A stretch of 13,971 bases of DNA. Source: Bifidobacteriaceae bacterium. Lineage in GTDB: Bacteria > Actinomycetota > Actinomycetes > Actinomycetales > WQXJ01. Made by a program: the position numbers and the translations under genes. The stretch lies in NCBI GenBank assembly GCA_031258055.1, contig JAIRNM010000275.1, positions 1-13,971 of the forward strand, written 5' to 3'. Under the pieces are notes generated by a model that searched no databases, was not told the DNA's origin, and saw nothing but the letters and a program-made list of their open reading frames with translations. Shown one piece after another: positions 1 through 5,219 of this stretch. Within the stretch, counting starts at the first letter, position 1, and every line of letters begins with the position of its first letter.

Positions 1-98
1 AAACCAACACGTTCACACGCAAGGCCAACTCAGCGACCCCAAAAACCAAACCACCAACACCATTCCCCAATCAACATCACCAACCTAAACAACTTTGC
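1..98 (-). other. G/T-rich tail after the small secreted-protein gene
   Basis: No supported gene. By my count 80 of 98 plus-strand bases are A or C, so the minus-strand transcript would be very rich in G and U. This bias keeps several frames open without implying coding. A minus-strand frame starting at a TTG at 68-70 stays open to the window edge and would encode a Gly/Val/Leu-rich stretch, but it has no good ribosome binding site. The plus strand is C-rich and G-poor, which would suit a Rho loading site for a convergent transcript coming from outside the window. That is inference only. Confidence 0.4.
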
Positions 99-440
99 TT
101 AAGACCCTGAACCGGTCCCCCCAATGCCGACCTGCGCAGAAACCCAAGATGGGCTCACACCGAATGCCGTGTTGATCGTCGTGCTTACCGATGTAGTGAA
201 GTTGAACGAGCAGGTCCCCCCTTTTCCGGCGTAGCATCGCCGCAATTCATCCCCTTGAACGTTCGTGGTCTTCTTGACATTGATAACTTTGTTCGATCTC
301 ACTGAGCGGCATATCTTCCCAAGGCAACTGGCCTCCGCTACGTCGATTGCAGACGGCGGCGCGCCAGCGCCAAGCGCTATCAACGTCGCAACTCCGATAG
401 ACGCGATGACCATGGTTGACAGCTTCTTGATTCGGGTCAT
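99..440 (-). CDS. small secreted protein with four cysteines
   Basis: This 113-residue protein has a clear Sec-type signal peptide: a basic start (RIKK), a hydrophobic core at about residues 10-28, and a likely cleavage site after AEA at residue 37. The mature part of about 76 residues has Cys 39, 44, 69 and 77, which could form two disulfides outside the cell. Its second half is rich in Ser, Thr and Val (residues 77-113). This is reminiscent of small actinobacterial exported proteins with repeating Ser/Thr beta-strands, as I recall them, but I cannot assign a family. The ATG has a good ribosome binding site (GAGAGG, 8 bases upstream). It may lack a C-terminal part, because the protein stops directly after a Gly/Ser-rich end where related proteins seem to continue. 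The other two frames close within about 15 codons, so I see no simple frameshift. It stands alone, with about 580 gene-free bases upstream. Function unknown. Confidence 0.7.
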   Translation of the reverse strand: MTRIKKLSTMVIASIGVATLIALGAGAPPSAIDVAEASCLGKICRSVRSNKVINVKKTTNVQGDELRRCYAGKGGTCSFNFTTSVSTTINTAFGVSPSWVSAQVGIGGTGSGS

Positions 441-492
441 TGTCTACACCTCTCGATTTGGGCTGAAGCGCCGCGCCCGCATTCGGCGAAGG

Positions 493-508
493 ACCGACGC
501 TCGTCGGT
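493..508. repeat. palindrome, 7-base arms with 2-base loop
   Basis: The arms ACCGACG and CGTCGGT are perfect complements around CT. The palindrome lies 53 bases upstream of the start codon of the secreted-protein gene. It could be an operator for a dimeric regulator or a hairpin in the 5' leader; nothing in the sequence separates these. Confidence 0.4.
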
Positions 509-642
509 TCAGGCGACCCGACGGACAGAAGCGTAGCGCGCGGGGGGGCAGGACTAGGATCAAAGTCCCCCGCGTTGTCCCCTACCTCGGCCCGGTCGTT
601 GGGCGGAGCGCAAGGGTAACTTCCGGCTGCCGCCAGGCGCTA

Positions 643-658
643 CCTTCGAAATCGAAGG
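643..658. repeat. palindrome, 7-base arms with 2-base loop
   Basis: The arms CCTTCGA and TCGAAGG are perfect complements around AA. It has the same architecture (7-2-7) as the palindrome at 493-508 but a different sequence. It lies in the gene-free stretch upstream of the secreted-protein gene and may be regulatory or chance. Confidence 0.35.
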
Positions 659-1018
659 CCGAGAGGGAAGGCTTGGAGATATTGCGACCACTCTGGCAGC
701 ACTCACGGCACTACGCCGGCTGCGTAATCCGGACTGTCAGAAGCACAGCCGACCGCCCGGTTCGGCGTGCCGATCCGAGCCGATCCTATTGCGGGGGCAA
801 CGGCATCACGCGGCCTTTTCTTCAAACACACCGAGCGATGTCTTCCTTCCCTCCGGCAGCGGCCAACTAGTGGGCCTCACGAAATCTCCTCCTGGCCCCA
901 CCCCACGAACCGTCCTCCCAAGGTCGGACGTTTCGCGGGGACCCCGGTCGGATCTTTGCGCAGGCGTCCCGAGAGGCAAAACTCGGCTCATCCGTCAAAG
1001 CTGCGGTCACCCAGTAAT

Positions 1019-1156
1019 CTAGGCGCGGCGGGGACGCCAAGCGGACGGCATCGGGCACAGACGGAGCCGGGACCCCGGCAAACCAGTTGGACTGCCACAT
1101 ACATCACAGAACGGCTGGCCGGACTGGGCGAGGGAACCACAGTTGGGGCAACTCAT
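1019..1156 (-). CDS. short zinc-ribbon protein, probably truncated
   Basis: The 45-residue frame opens with MSCPNCG and continues to FCDVCG, giving CxxC-x10-CxxC with Cys 3, 6, 17 and 20. That is the zinc-ribbon motif often found at the N-terminus of bacterial proteins that carry a membrane or other domain afterwards. It starts 9 bases after the toxin stop, so it may be read as the third gene of that operon; I see no strong ribosome binding site. From about residue 31 the coding sequence is the 43-base dispersed repeat (1022-1064), and a TAG stop follows immediately. The C-terminal residues (Arg/Pro-rich) are therefore probably repeat-derived and not part of the original protein. The best reading is the 5' remnant of a longer gene cut by the repeat; a genuine 45-residue zinc-ribbon microprotein is possible. 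No continuation of the original gene is visible beyond the repeat. Confidence 0.5.
   Translation of the reverse strand: MSCPNCGSLAQSGQPFCDVCGSPTGLPGSRLRLCPMPSAWRPRRA
1022..1064 (-). repeat. 43-base dispersed direct repeat, copy 1
   Basis: It matches 1867-1909 at 38 of 43 positions in the same orientation with no gaps. Mismatches fall at 1035, 1039, 1055, 1057 and 1061. The core shared by both copies is GCGGACGGCATCGG on the plus strand. This copy forms the end of the zinc-ribbon reading frame. Confidence 0.75.
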
Positions 1157-1165
1157 GAACCGACT

Positions 1166-1498
1166 TTACCGAACCCGCTCGGTCGCCGCCCGATAGACTC
1201 GGTGCTGGTGACGCTCTCCCAACGCCAGCACCCTGAAGCCACCGGAAGCGGATAGGGAATACAATAATCTGTAGCGTTCGGGCTTGCGGCCGTCCAAGTC
1301 GAATTCTAGGCGAAACACTCCCGTCAAGTCCCCAGACACATTACGTTCGCCCAAAGCTTTCCCCCGCTTGCGGCGGTTCGCGACGTCTGCAACCGTTCGC
1401 AAAGCGGCCTCGGCCAAAGCGGGCGATGCGACATTGAGCCTTGCCAGGTCAGCCATTGCCTCCGGGTGCCAAGCTTCGGCCAAAGGTTGCTCCGCCAT
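1166..1498 (-). CDS. RelE/ParE-family toxin of a type II toxin-antitoxin pair
   Basis: This is a protein of 110 residues, the usual size for the family. The RelE/ParE fold is recognisable in order: an N-terminal helical part (residues about 8-45), then GDLTGVFRLEFD (56-67), RYRLLY (75-80) and FRVLALGERHQHRVY (88-102), with the basic and aromatic residues typical of the toxin surface (Arg63, Arg75, Arg96, Tyr102). RelE members cleave mRNA on the ribosome and ParE members poison gyrase; the sequence alone does not tell which this is. Its ATG overlaps the antitoxin stop by one base (TAATG), so I chose this start over an earlier in-frame ATG at 1633 that would run through the antitoxin. Translational coupling should keep the toxin below the antitoxin. 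The frame looks intact. Confidence 0.82.
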   Translation of the reverse strand: MAEQPLAEAWHPEAMADLARLNVASPALAEAALRTVADVANRRKRGKALGERNVSGDLTGVFRLEFDLDGRKPERYRLLYSLSASGGFRVLALGERHQHRVYRAATERVR

Positions 1499-1785
1499 TA
1501 AGCGCCCACGGGAGCGCGCCGCTGCGCCGCGAGCCAGGCTCTGACCTCGACTCCGGGAACATCCTGCGAACAGTCGGCCAACCTTTCGACGGCCAGCGCC
1601 AGGTCGGCGGTGTCTTCGGCCTGCGACAACCACTCATGGACCACCTGCCGCACCAGCTTGGACACGCTGGTACCCCGCGGACCCGCTGCTGCGGCCAAGC
1701 GCAGCGCACGATAATCCTCGTCAAACACTTCCACCGTGATACGAGCCTTCTTCGGCACTTGATCCGCAGAAACTACCGAATTCAT
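1498..1785 (-). CDS. ribbon-helix-helix antitoxin
   Basis: This 95-residue partner of the downstream toxin carries a likely ribbon-helix-helix DNA-binding domain at about residues 12-53: a beta strand around ARITVEVF, a first helix (DYRALRLAAAA), a turn with Gly and Thr-Ser, and a second helix (SKLVRQVVHEWL). The remaining C-terminal part is probably disordered when free and wraps the toxin, as in related pairs. Such antitoxins repress their own operon as a complex with the toxin. The start is the only sensible ATG: upstream the frame meets a stop without another ATG. There is no close ribosome binding site, but a -10-like TATGAT lies 6 bases before the ATG, suggesting a leaderless message. 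Being placed after clpP2 it could be a Clp substrate, which is inference. Confidence 0.78.
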   Translation of the reverse strand: MNSVVSADQVPKKARITVEVFDEDYRALRLAAAAGPRGTSVSKLVRQVVHEWLSQAEDTADLALAVERLADCSQDVPGVEVRAWLAAQRRAPVGA

Positions 1786-1793
1786 AAATTCAT
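1778..1793 (-). promoter_or_regulatory. 8-base tandem direct repeat, candidate antitoxin operator
   Basis: On the minus strand ATGAATTT is followed directly by ATGAATTC. The pair covers the antitoxin start codon and touches the last two bases of the -10 element, so a bound protein would block transcription. Ribbon-helix-helix repressors often bind short repeated half-sites, which makes autoregulation here plausible. No binding evidence exists in the sequence itself. Confidence 0.35.
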
Positions 1794-1797
1794 CATA
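1792..1797 (-). promoter_or_regulatory. -10 element of toxin-antitoxin operon, probably leaderless
   Basis: TATGAT differs from the TATAAT consensus at one position and ends 6 bases before the antitoxin ATG, so transcription would begin at or next to the start codon. No TTGACA-like -35 is visible at 16-18 bases spacing. Leaderless transcripts are common in actinobacteria. Confidence 0.45.
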
Positions 1798-1866
1798 CTG
1801 TGCCTTACAGTTTTCCTCCGCTGCCGCCGCCGATTAACGCCGCTTGTGGATGACGTTGTCACTCCG

Positions 1867-1909
1867 GGCGCGGCGGGGAGGCCGAGCGGACGGCATCGGA
1901 CCCAGGCGG
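1867..1909 (-). repeat. 43-base dispersed direct repeat, copy 2
   Basis: This is the second copy of the repeat at 1022-1064, 38 of 43 identical and in the same orientation. It lies in the gap of about 145 bases between clpP2 and the antitoxin gene, 20 bases downstream of the clpP2 stop. The copies are 845 bases apart and enclose the toxin-antitoxin pair. Confidence 0.75.
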
Positions 1910-1929
1910 GCGGGCGCGGGCAGCGGGAG

Positions 1930-2646
1930 CTAGGACTTGTCGGGGGACTTGCGGGACTTTAGGACCTGGTCGATCATGCCGTAGTCCAGGGCCTGGTCGG
2001 CGGTGAGAATCTTGTCCCGCTCGATGTCCTCGCGGACCTGCTCCGAGGTCCGGTTGGAGTGCTTGGCGATGGTGTCCTCCAGCCATTGGCGGATGCGGAG
2101 GATCTCGTTGGCTTGGATCTCAATGTCGCTGGCCTGGGCGTAGGCGCCGCCCTCAAAAGCCGGTTGGTGGATCAAGACGCGGGCGTTCGGCAAAGCCAGG
2201 CGCAGACCGGGCGTCCCGGCCGCCAGCACCACCGCAGCAGCCGACGCGGCCTGTCCCAGGCAAACCGTCTGGATGCGGGGCGTGATGTACTGCATGGTGT
2301 CGTAGATCGCAGTCAGAGCGGTGATCGAACCGCCGGGCGAGTTGATGTACATGGTGATGTCGCGGCTGGGGTCCTGCGACTCCAAGACCAGGAGCTGCGC
2401 CATGATGTCGTCGGCCGAAGCGTCATCGATCTGAACGCCCAGAAAAACAATCCGGTCTTCGAACAGCTTGGCGTAGGGGTCCTGGCGCTTGAACCCGTAA
2501 GGCGTGCGCTCCTCGAAAGACGGCAGGACGTAGCGCCCTTGGGGTGAAAGCGGCACCGAGGCAACGCCGATGGGGGCCGCCCCACCGAGCGCCACCGGCG
2601 CCAAAGAACCATAGGTTGAACGCGGGTCGATCGTCATTTCCCTCAT
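1930..2646 (-). CDS. clpP2: ATP-dependent Clp protease proteolytic subunit, ClpP2 type
   Basis: This is a 238-residue serine peptidase subunit that works in the cytoplasm, normally in a mixed ClpP1-ClpP2 barrel capped by a Clp ATPase. The catalytic triad is complete: Ser135 in GQAASAAAV, His160 in VLIHQP and Asp211 in ERDKIL. The residues [20 protein letters not shown] and YINSPGG match the actinobacterial ClpP2 type, not ClpP1. The N-terminus before RYVLPSF is about 37 residues, some 25 longer than in Mycobacterium tuberculosis ClpP2 as I remember it, and is probably a propeptide removed on maturation. The ATG overlaps the clpP1 stop (ATGA), which fixes the start; an ATG at codon 4 with a better-placed GGAAGG is an alternative. 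No clpX follows, and the next genes are a toxin-antitoxin pair. Confidence 0.96.
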   Translation of the reverse strand: MREMTIDPRSTYGSLAPVALGGAAPIGVASVPLSPQGRYVLPSFEERTPYGFKRQDPYAKLFEDRIVFLGVQIDDASADDIMAQLLVLESQDPSRDITMYINSPGGSITALTAIYDTMQYITPRIQTVCLGQAASAAAVVLAAGTPGLRLALPNARVLIHQPAFEGGAYAQASDIEIQANEILRIRQWLEDTIAKHSNRTSEQVREDIERDKILTADQALDYGMIDQVLKSRKSPDKS

Positions 2647-3215
2647 GCCTTCCGCTTGGACGGGCGGACCACTGATTCGTGAGTGACCACCTTGTCGATG
2701 AAGCCGTATTCGAGCGCTTCCTCAGCCGTGAACCAGCGGTCCCGGTCCGAGTCACGGTTGATTTGTTCCACCGTCTTGCCGGTCTGCTCCGCGATCAGTC
2801 CCGCCAACTGGCGCTTGATGTGCAGAATCTGTTCGGCGTTGATGCGGATGTCGGTAGCGGTCCCGCCAATGCCACCGGAGGGCTGGTGCATCAGCACCCG
2901 CGCGTGCGGCGTAGCGAAGCGCTTACCCTTCGCACCCGAGGACAACAAGAACTGGCCCATCGATGCCGCCATGCCCACAGCCACTGTCGCCACATCAGGC
3001 CTGATGTATTGCATCGTGTCGTAAATCGCCATGCCCGCCGTGATCGACCCGCCGGGCGAGTTGATGTAAAGATAAATGTCGCGCTCTGGGTCCTCTGCCG
3101 CCAGCAGCATCATCTGGGCGCAGATCGCGTTGGCGATCTCATCGCGCACCTCGCTGCCTAGCCAGATGATCCTCTCGCGGAGCAAACGGTTGAAAATCGA
3201 ATCCTGCAATCCCAT
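2643..3215 (-). CDS. clpP1: ATP-dependent Clp protease proteolytic subunit, ClpP1 type
   Basis: This is the 190-residue partner of ClpP2. The triad is Ser85 in GMAASMGQF, His110 in VLMHQP and Asp159 in DSDRDRWF. The residues [31 protein letters not shown] and the SDRDRWF box are typical of actinobacterial ClpP1. I start at the ATG at 3213-3215 because GAAGG lies 7 bases upstream and the protein then begins [12 protein letters not shown], a normal length for the family. The frame stays open upstream to 3431, but that part is Gly/Arg/Pro-rich and runs into a large palindrome, so it is not coding. The gene is separated from tig by about 270 bases carrying a ClgR-like operator and the palindrome. 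That suggests its own regulated promoter, driving clpP1-clpP2 together. Confidence 0.96.
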   Translation of the reverse strand: MGLQDSIFNRLLRERIIWLGSEVRDEIANAICAQMMLLAAEDPERDIYLYINSPGGSITAGMAIYDTMQYIRPDVATVAVGMAASMGQFLLSSGAKGKRFATPHARVLMHQPSGGIGGTATDIRINAEQILHIKRQLAGLIAEQTGKTVEQINRDSDRDRWFTAEEALEYGFIDKVVTHESVVRPSKRKA

Positions 3216-3347
3216 GCCGGGGCCTTCGCCCGCGGCCAACGCCGGAGTTTCCAAGGTGATACCAACTCCCCCAAAGATTTTGTGTGGTCCTTTCCAGCTC
3301 ACGACCCTAACGCGCCGGGCGTCCGCTTGTGGGCCACCCAGTCCCGG

Positions 3348-3365
3348 TTTCGCTATGGGCGTGGA
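3348..3365 (-). promoter_or_regulatory. candidate ClgR operator upstream of clpP1-clpP2
   Basis: The minus-strand sequence TCCACGCCCATAGCGAAA fits the ClgR consensus that I remember from Corynebacterium glutamicum (WNNWCGCYNANRGCGWWS) at every position except the last. ClgR is the actinobacterial activator of clp genes. The site lies 133 bases before the clpP1 start. A weak -10 (TAGGGT at 3304-3309) is 38 bases downstream without a recognisable -35, as often seen at activator-dependent promoters. The match was made by eye against a remembered consensus. Confidence 0.55.
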
Positions 3366-3403
3366 AAATGTCCCGTTTGGCCGATCCCGTCGCCCACCGC
3401 CGC

Positions 3404-3448
3404 CGCCAACGGAACGGTTGGTGCCAGGCACCGGCCGTTCCGTTGGCG
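3404..3448. terminator. 45-base inverted repeat between tig and clpP1
   Basis: The outer arms GCCAACGGAACGG (3405-3417) and CCGTTCCGTTGGC (3435-3447) are perfect complements, extended by one more C-G pair. Inside are TT opposite GG, then GGTGCC and GGCACC around a single A. It lies 35 bases after the tig stop. It has no T run on either side, so it is not a classical intrinsic terminator, but U-less hairpins of this kind are commonly proposed as terminators in actinobacteria. It could equally be a copy of a dispersed palindromic element or protect the tig mRNA 3' end. Confidence 0.55.
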
Positions 3449-3482
3449 AAGCCTCACTGGGAGAGTGTTGTCCGACGGTCGC

Positions 3483-4898
3483 CTAGGCTTCTTTGTCGTC
3501 CTCGACTAGGGACTCCAGGTCGATCGCCACTTCCTCAACGAGGGCTTCGTCAACGACCGACTGATCAATAGCCGCATCACCGTCGTGCTCGGCCAAATCG
3601 TCGCCCAGGGCCTGCTCAACGGGCCTGGTCAAACGCGACTTGAGGTCGACCGGCTGGCCGTCGGCGTCTTCGACGGTGATCTGGCGCAGCGCTTCGACCG
3701 CCGCCTTGTTGCGGAGCAGTTCGGCGGCGAAATGCGGCAATTCACCCGCATCGGTGGCAGCCTTGGCGAAGGCGGCGGGATCCATGCCGTAGCCTTGCGC
3801 GGTTCTGGCCACGAACCCGATCAACTCGTTGTTGGTGGCGGTCGGCTTGATCAGGTCGACCAAGGCGTCCATCAACAATTGTGTGCGAATCGCTTTGACG
3901 GCATCGGCCTTGAACTCCGCTACCACCGCCTCATCTTCGCTGTCCTTGCCGGCGCGCTCAATGCGGGCGTCGACGTCCTTTTGGACCACGCCCGGCGGGG
4001 CGGGGAAGTCCAAGGTCTCCAGCAGATGGTCGACCAGCCTATCCTGGGCTTGGATCACCTGGTCGCGTTCCGCCAACTGGCCGGCCAAGCGTTTGAGGTC
4101 TTCGCGCAGTTCGTCAATCGTGTCGAATTCGCTCGCCATCAGGGCGAATTCGTCGTCGGCTGGCGGCAACTCGCGGTCTTTGACGGACTCTAGTTTGACT
4201 GTCACCAGTCCTTCTTGTCCCTTCCGCTCACCGCCAGCCATCGGCGCGTTGAAGGTTGTCTCCTCCCCCGGCGACAATCCGTCCAAGGCCTCATCCAAGC
4301 CGTCCAGCATGGTGTTAGAGCCAATCTTGTAGGAAACGCCGGACACCGAATCGACTTCTTCCCCCTCGATTTCAGCTTTGATGTCGATCGTCACGTAGTC
4401 CCCGTCCCCGGCCGGGCGGTCCACGGGCTTGAGCGAGGCGAAGCGCTCACGCAAGTCATCCAGCATCTCCTGGATCTTCTCCTCGCTCGGTTCGGCGCTG
4501 TCGACCACCACTTTGACGTTGCCCAGGTCTGGAATCTTGATTTCCGGACGGATTTCGACAGTCGCTGTGATCTCAAGATCAGGTTCGGCCGCGACTGGGT
4601 CTGGCTTCCTGGTCACGTCCACGTCAGCTTGACCCATTGGGCTCAGTTCATGTTCGCGAAGCGCTTCGCGGTACCAATCGCTGAGCGCGTCATTGATCGC
4701 CTGCTCAATCACCACACCGCGGCCGATCCGGTTGTCAATGATGCGTCTCGGCACCCGGCCGGGCCTGAACCCAGGCACTGAAATCTGGCCCGAGATTTCT
4801 TTATAAGCCCTGTCTAGGGCGGGCTTGAGATCGTCCGGCTCGATTTCAATAGTCAACTTGACTTTGGTCGGCTCAAGGGACTCGACGGCGCTTTTCAC
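3483..4898 (-). CDS. tig: trigger factor, ribosome-associated chaperone
   Basis: This 471-residue protein binds the ribosome near the exit tunnel and shields nascent chains. The N-terminal ribosome-binding domain (about 1-115) carries the signature GFRPGRVP at residues 43-50. An FKBP-type prolyl isomerase domain follows at roughly 160-245 (DYVTIDI, YKIGSNTMLDGLDEAL, VTVKLESVKDRELPPADDEF). The C-terminal chaperone arms end in a long acidic tail, as usual in actinobacteria. I start at the GTG at 4896-4898 because the protein then begins VKSAVESLEP, matching other actinobacterial trigger factors. AGGAG lies 13 bases upstream, a little far. Between them is a five-codon frame (ATG at 4907-4909) whose TGA overlaps the GTG. 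A longer in-frame extension upstream is compositionally non-coding. A palindrome follows the stop. Confidence 0.96.
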   Translation of the reverse strand: MKSAVESLEPTKVKLTIEIEPDDLKPALDRAYKEISGQISVPGFRPGRVPRRIIDNRIGRGVVIEQAINDALSDWYREALREHELSPMGQADVDVTRKPDPVAAEPDLEITATVEIRPEIKIPDLGNVKVVVDSAEPSEEKIQEMLDDLRERFASLKPVDRPAGDGDYVTIDIKAEIEGEEVDSVSGVSYKIGSNTMLDGLDEALDGLSPGEETTFNAPMAGGERKGQEGLVTVKLESVKDRELPPADDEFALMASEFDTIDELREDLKRLAGQLAERDQVIQAQDRLVDHLLETLDFPAPPGVVQKDVDARIERAGKDSEDEAVVAEFKADAVKAIRTQLLMDALVDLIKPTATNNELIGFVARTAQGYGMDPAAFAKAATDAGELPHFAAELLRNKAAVEALRQITVEDADGQPVDLKSRLTRPVEQALGDDLAEHDGDAAIDQSVVDEALVEEVAIDLESLVEDDKEA

Positions 4899-4983
4899 TG
4901 TACGTTCATTTCTCCTGGACTGGCTGCCACTTAGCTGCTTGGCGGCCGCCGTATGAGTTCCCCCGGGCGGCCTGAGCCCCGCT

Positions 4984-5010
4984 AGTCTATCCGCTCGCGG
5001 CCACTGTCCA
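4984..5010 (-). promoter_or_regulatory. possible tig promoter
   Basis: On the minus strand TGGACA (5005-5010, one mismatch to TTGACA) is followed after 15 bases by TAGACT (4984-4989, four of six to TATAAT). The spacing is short. It would give a leader of roughly 80 bases before the tig GTG. It is reasonable in position, since tig lies about 340 bases after ftsQ and needs its own start or read-through. Confidence 0.3.
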
Positions 5011-5138
5011 GTCAGAAGCACGGCCAGCCGCCGTCGCGATCCGGGACGTGGGGGCGCCTCGGAGCGCTAGTGGAGAATAGCGGCGGCGGTGTCCGGCCCT
5101 GTCTCATTGGTTGGACGGGGACACCTAATCAAGGAGAC

Positions 5139-5166
5139 TTGGCCGAGCACCAGTTGGCCGTGCTTC
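5139..5166 (+). repeat. tandem 13-base motif, period 15
   Basis: TTGGCCGAGCACC (5139-5151) and TTGGCCGTGCTTC (5154-5166) share 10 of 13 bases. The last 12 bases of the second copy recur as a perfect inverted copy at 5015-5026. A related segment occurs on the minus strand at 736-757. The role is unknown. Confidence 0.4.
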
Positions 5167-5196
5167 AAAAGGGTCAACACCAACGCCCCCGGATTT

Positions 5197-5208
5197 GATC
5201 GCACGATC
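5197..5208. repeat. short palindrome downstream of ftsQ
   Basis: GATCG and CGATC surround a 2-base centre. On the minus strand it is flanked on both sides by GGGGGCG. It lies 33 bases beyond the ftsQ stop. It may add to a 3' structure ending the dcw transcript; no T run follows. Confidence 0.3.
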
Positions 5209-5219
5209 CGCCCCCAGCG

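Larger units (their letters stand above)
441..1018. other. gene-free stretch of about 580 bases
   Basis: No reading frame here looks like a protein I recognise. The open frames on both strands are Arg/Pro/Gly/Ser-rich with no domain and look like GC-rich noise. The stretch lies upstream of the small secreted-protein gene, so it should hold that gene's promoter, but I see no convincing -35/-10 pair. It contains two compact palindromes (493-508 and 643-658) and a 22-base segment (736-757) resembling one upstream of the trigger factor gene. It may be the decayed remains of an accessory region; the zinc-ribbon fragment just upstream fits that view. Confidence 0.5.

Noticed and set aside
1..140. 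Frameshift explaining the abrupt end of the secreted protein
   Set aside because: Both alternative frames meet stops within about 15 codons after the Gly/Ser end, so a single base change would not restore a longer protein.
265..870. Plus-strand open frame of 201 codons over the secreted-protein gene and its upstream region
   Set aside because: It is Arg-rich without recognisable domains, and it runs antisense across a minus-strand gene that has a signal peptide and a good ribosome binding site.
3216..3431. N-terminal extension of ClpP1 back to an ATG at 3431
   Set aside because: The extension would translate the palindrome and the ClgR-like site and has non-coding composition; the ATG at 3215 has a proper ribosome binding site and gives the normal length.
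5145..5165. GAGCAC-N9-GTGCTT resembling a CIRCE (HrcA) element
   Set aside because: CIRCE has the arms TTAGCACTC and GAGTGCTAA around nine bases. Here the spacing matches but the arms are short and in the wrong order, so it is better described as part of the tandem motif.
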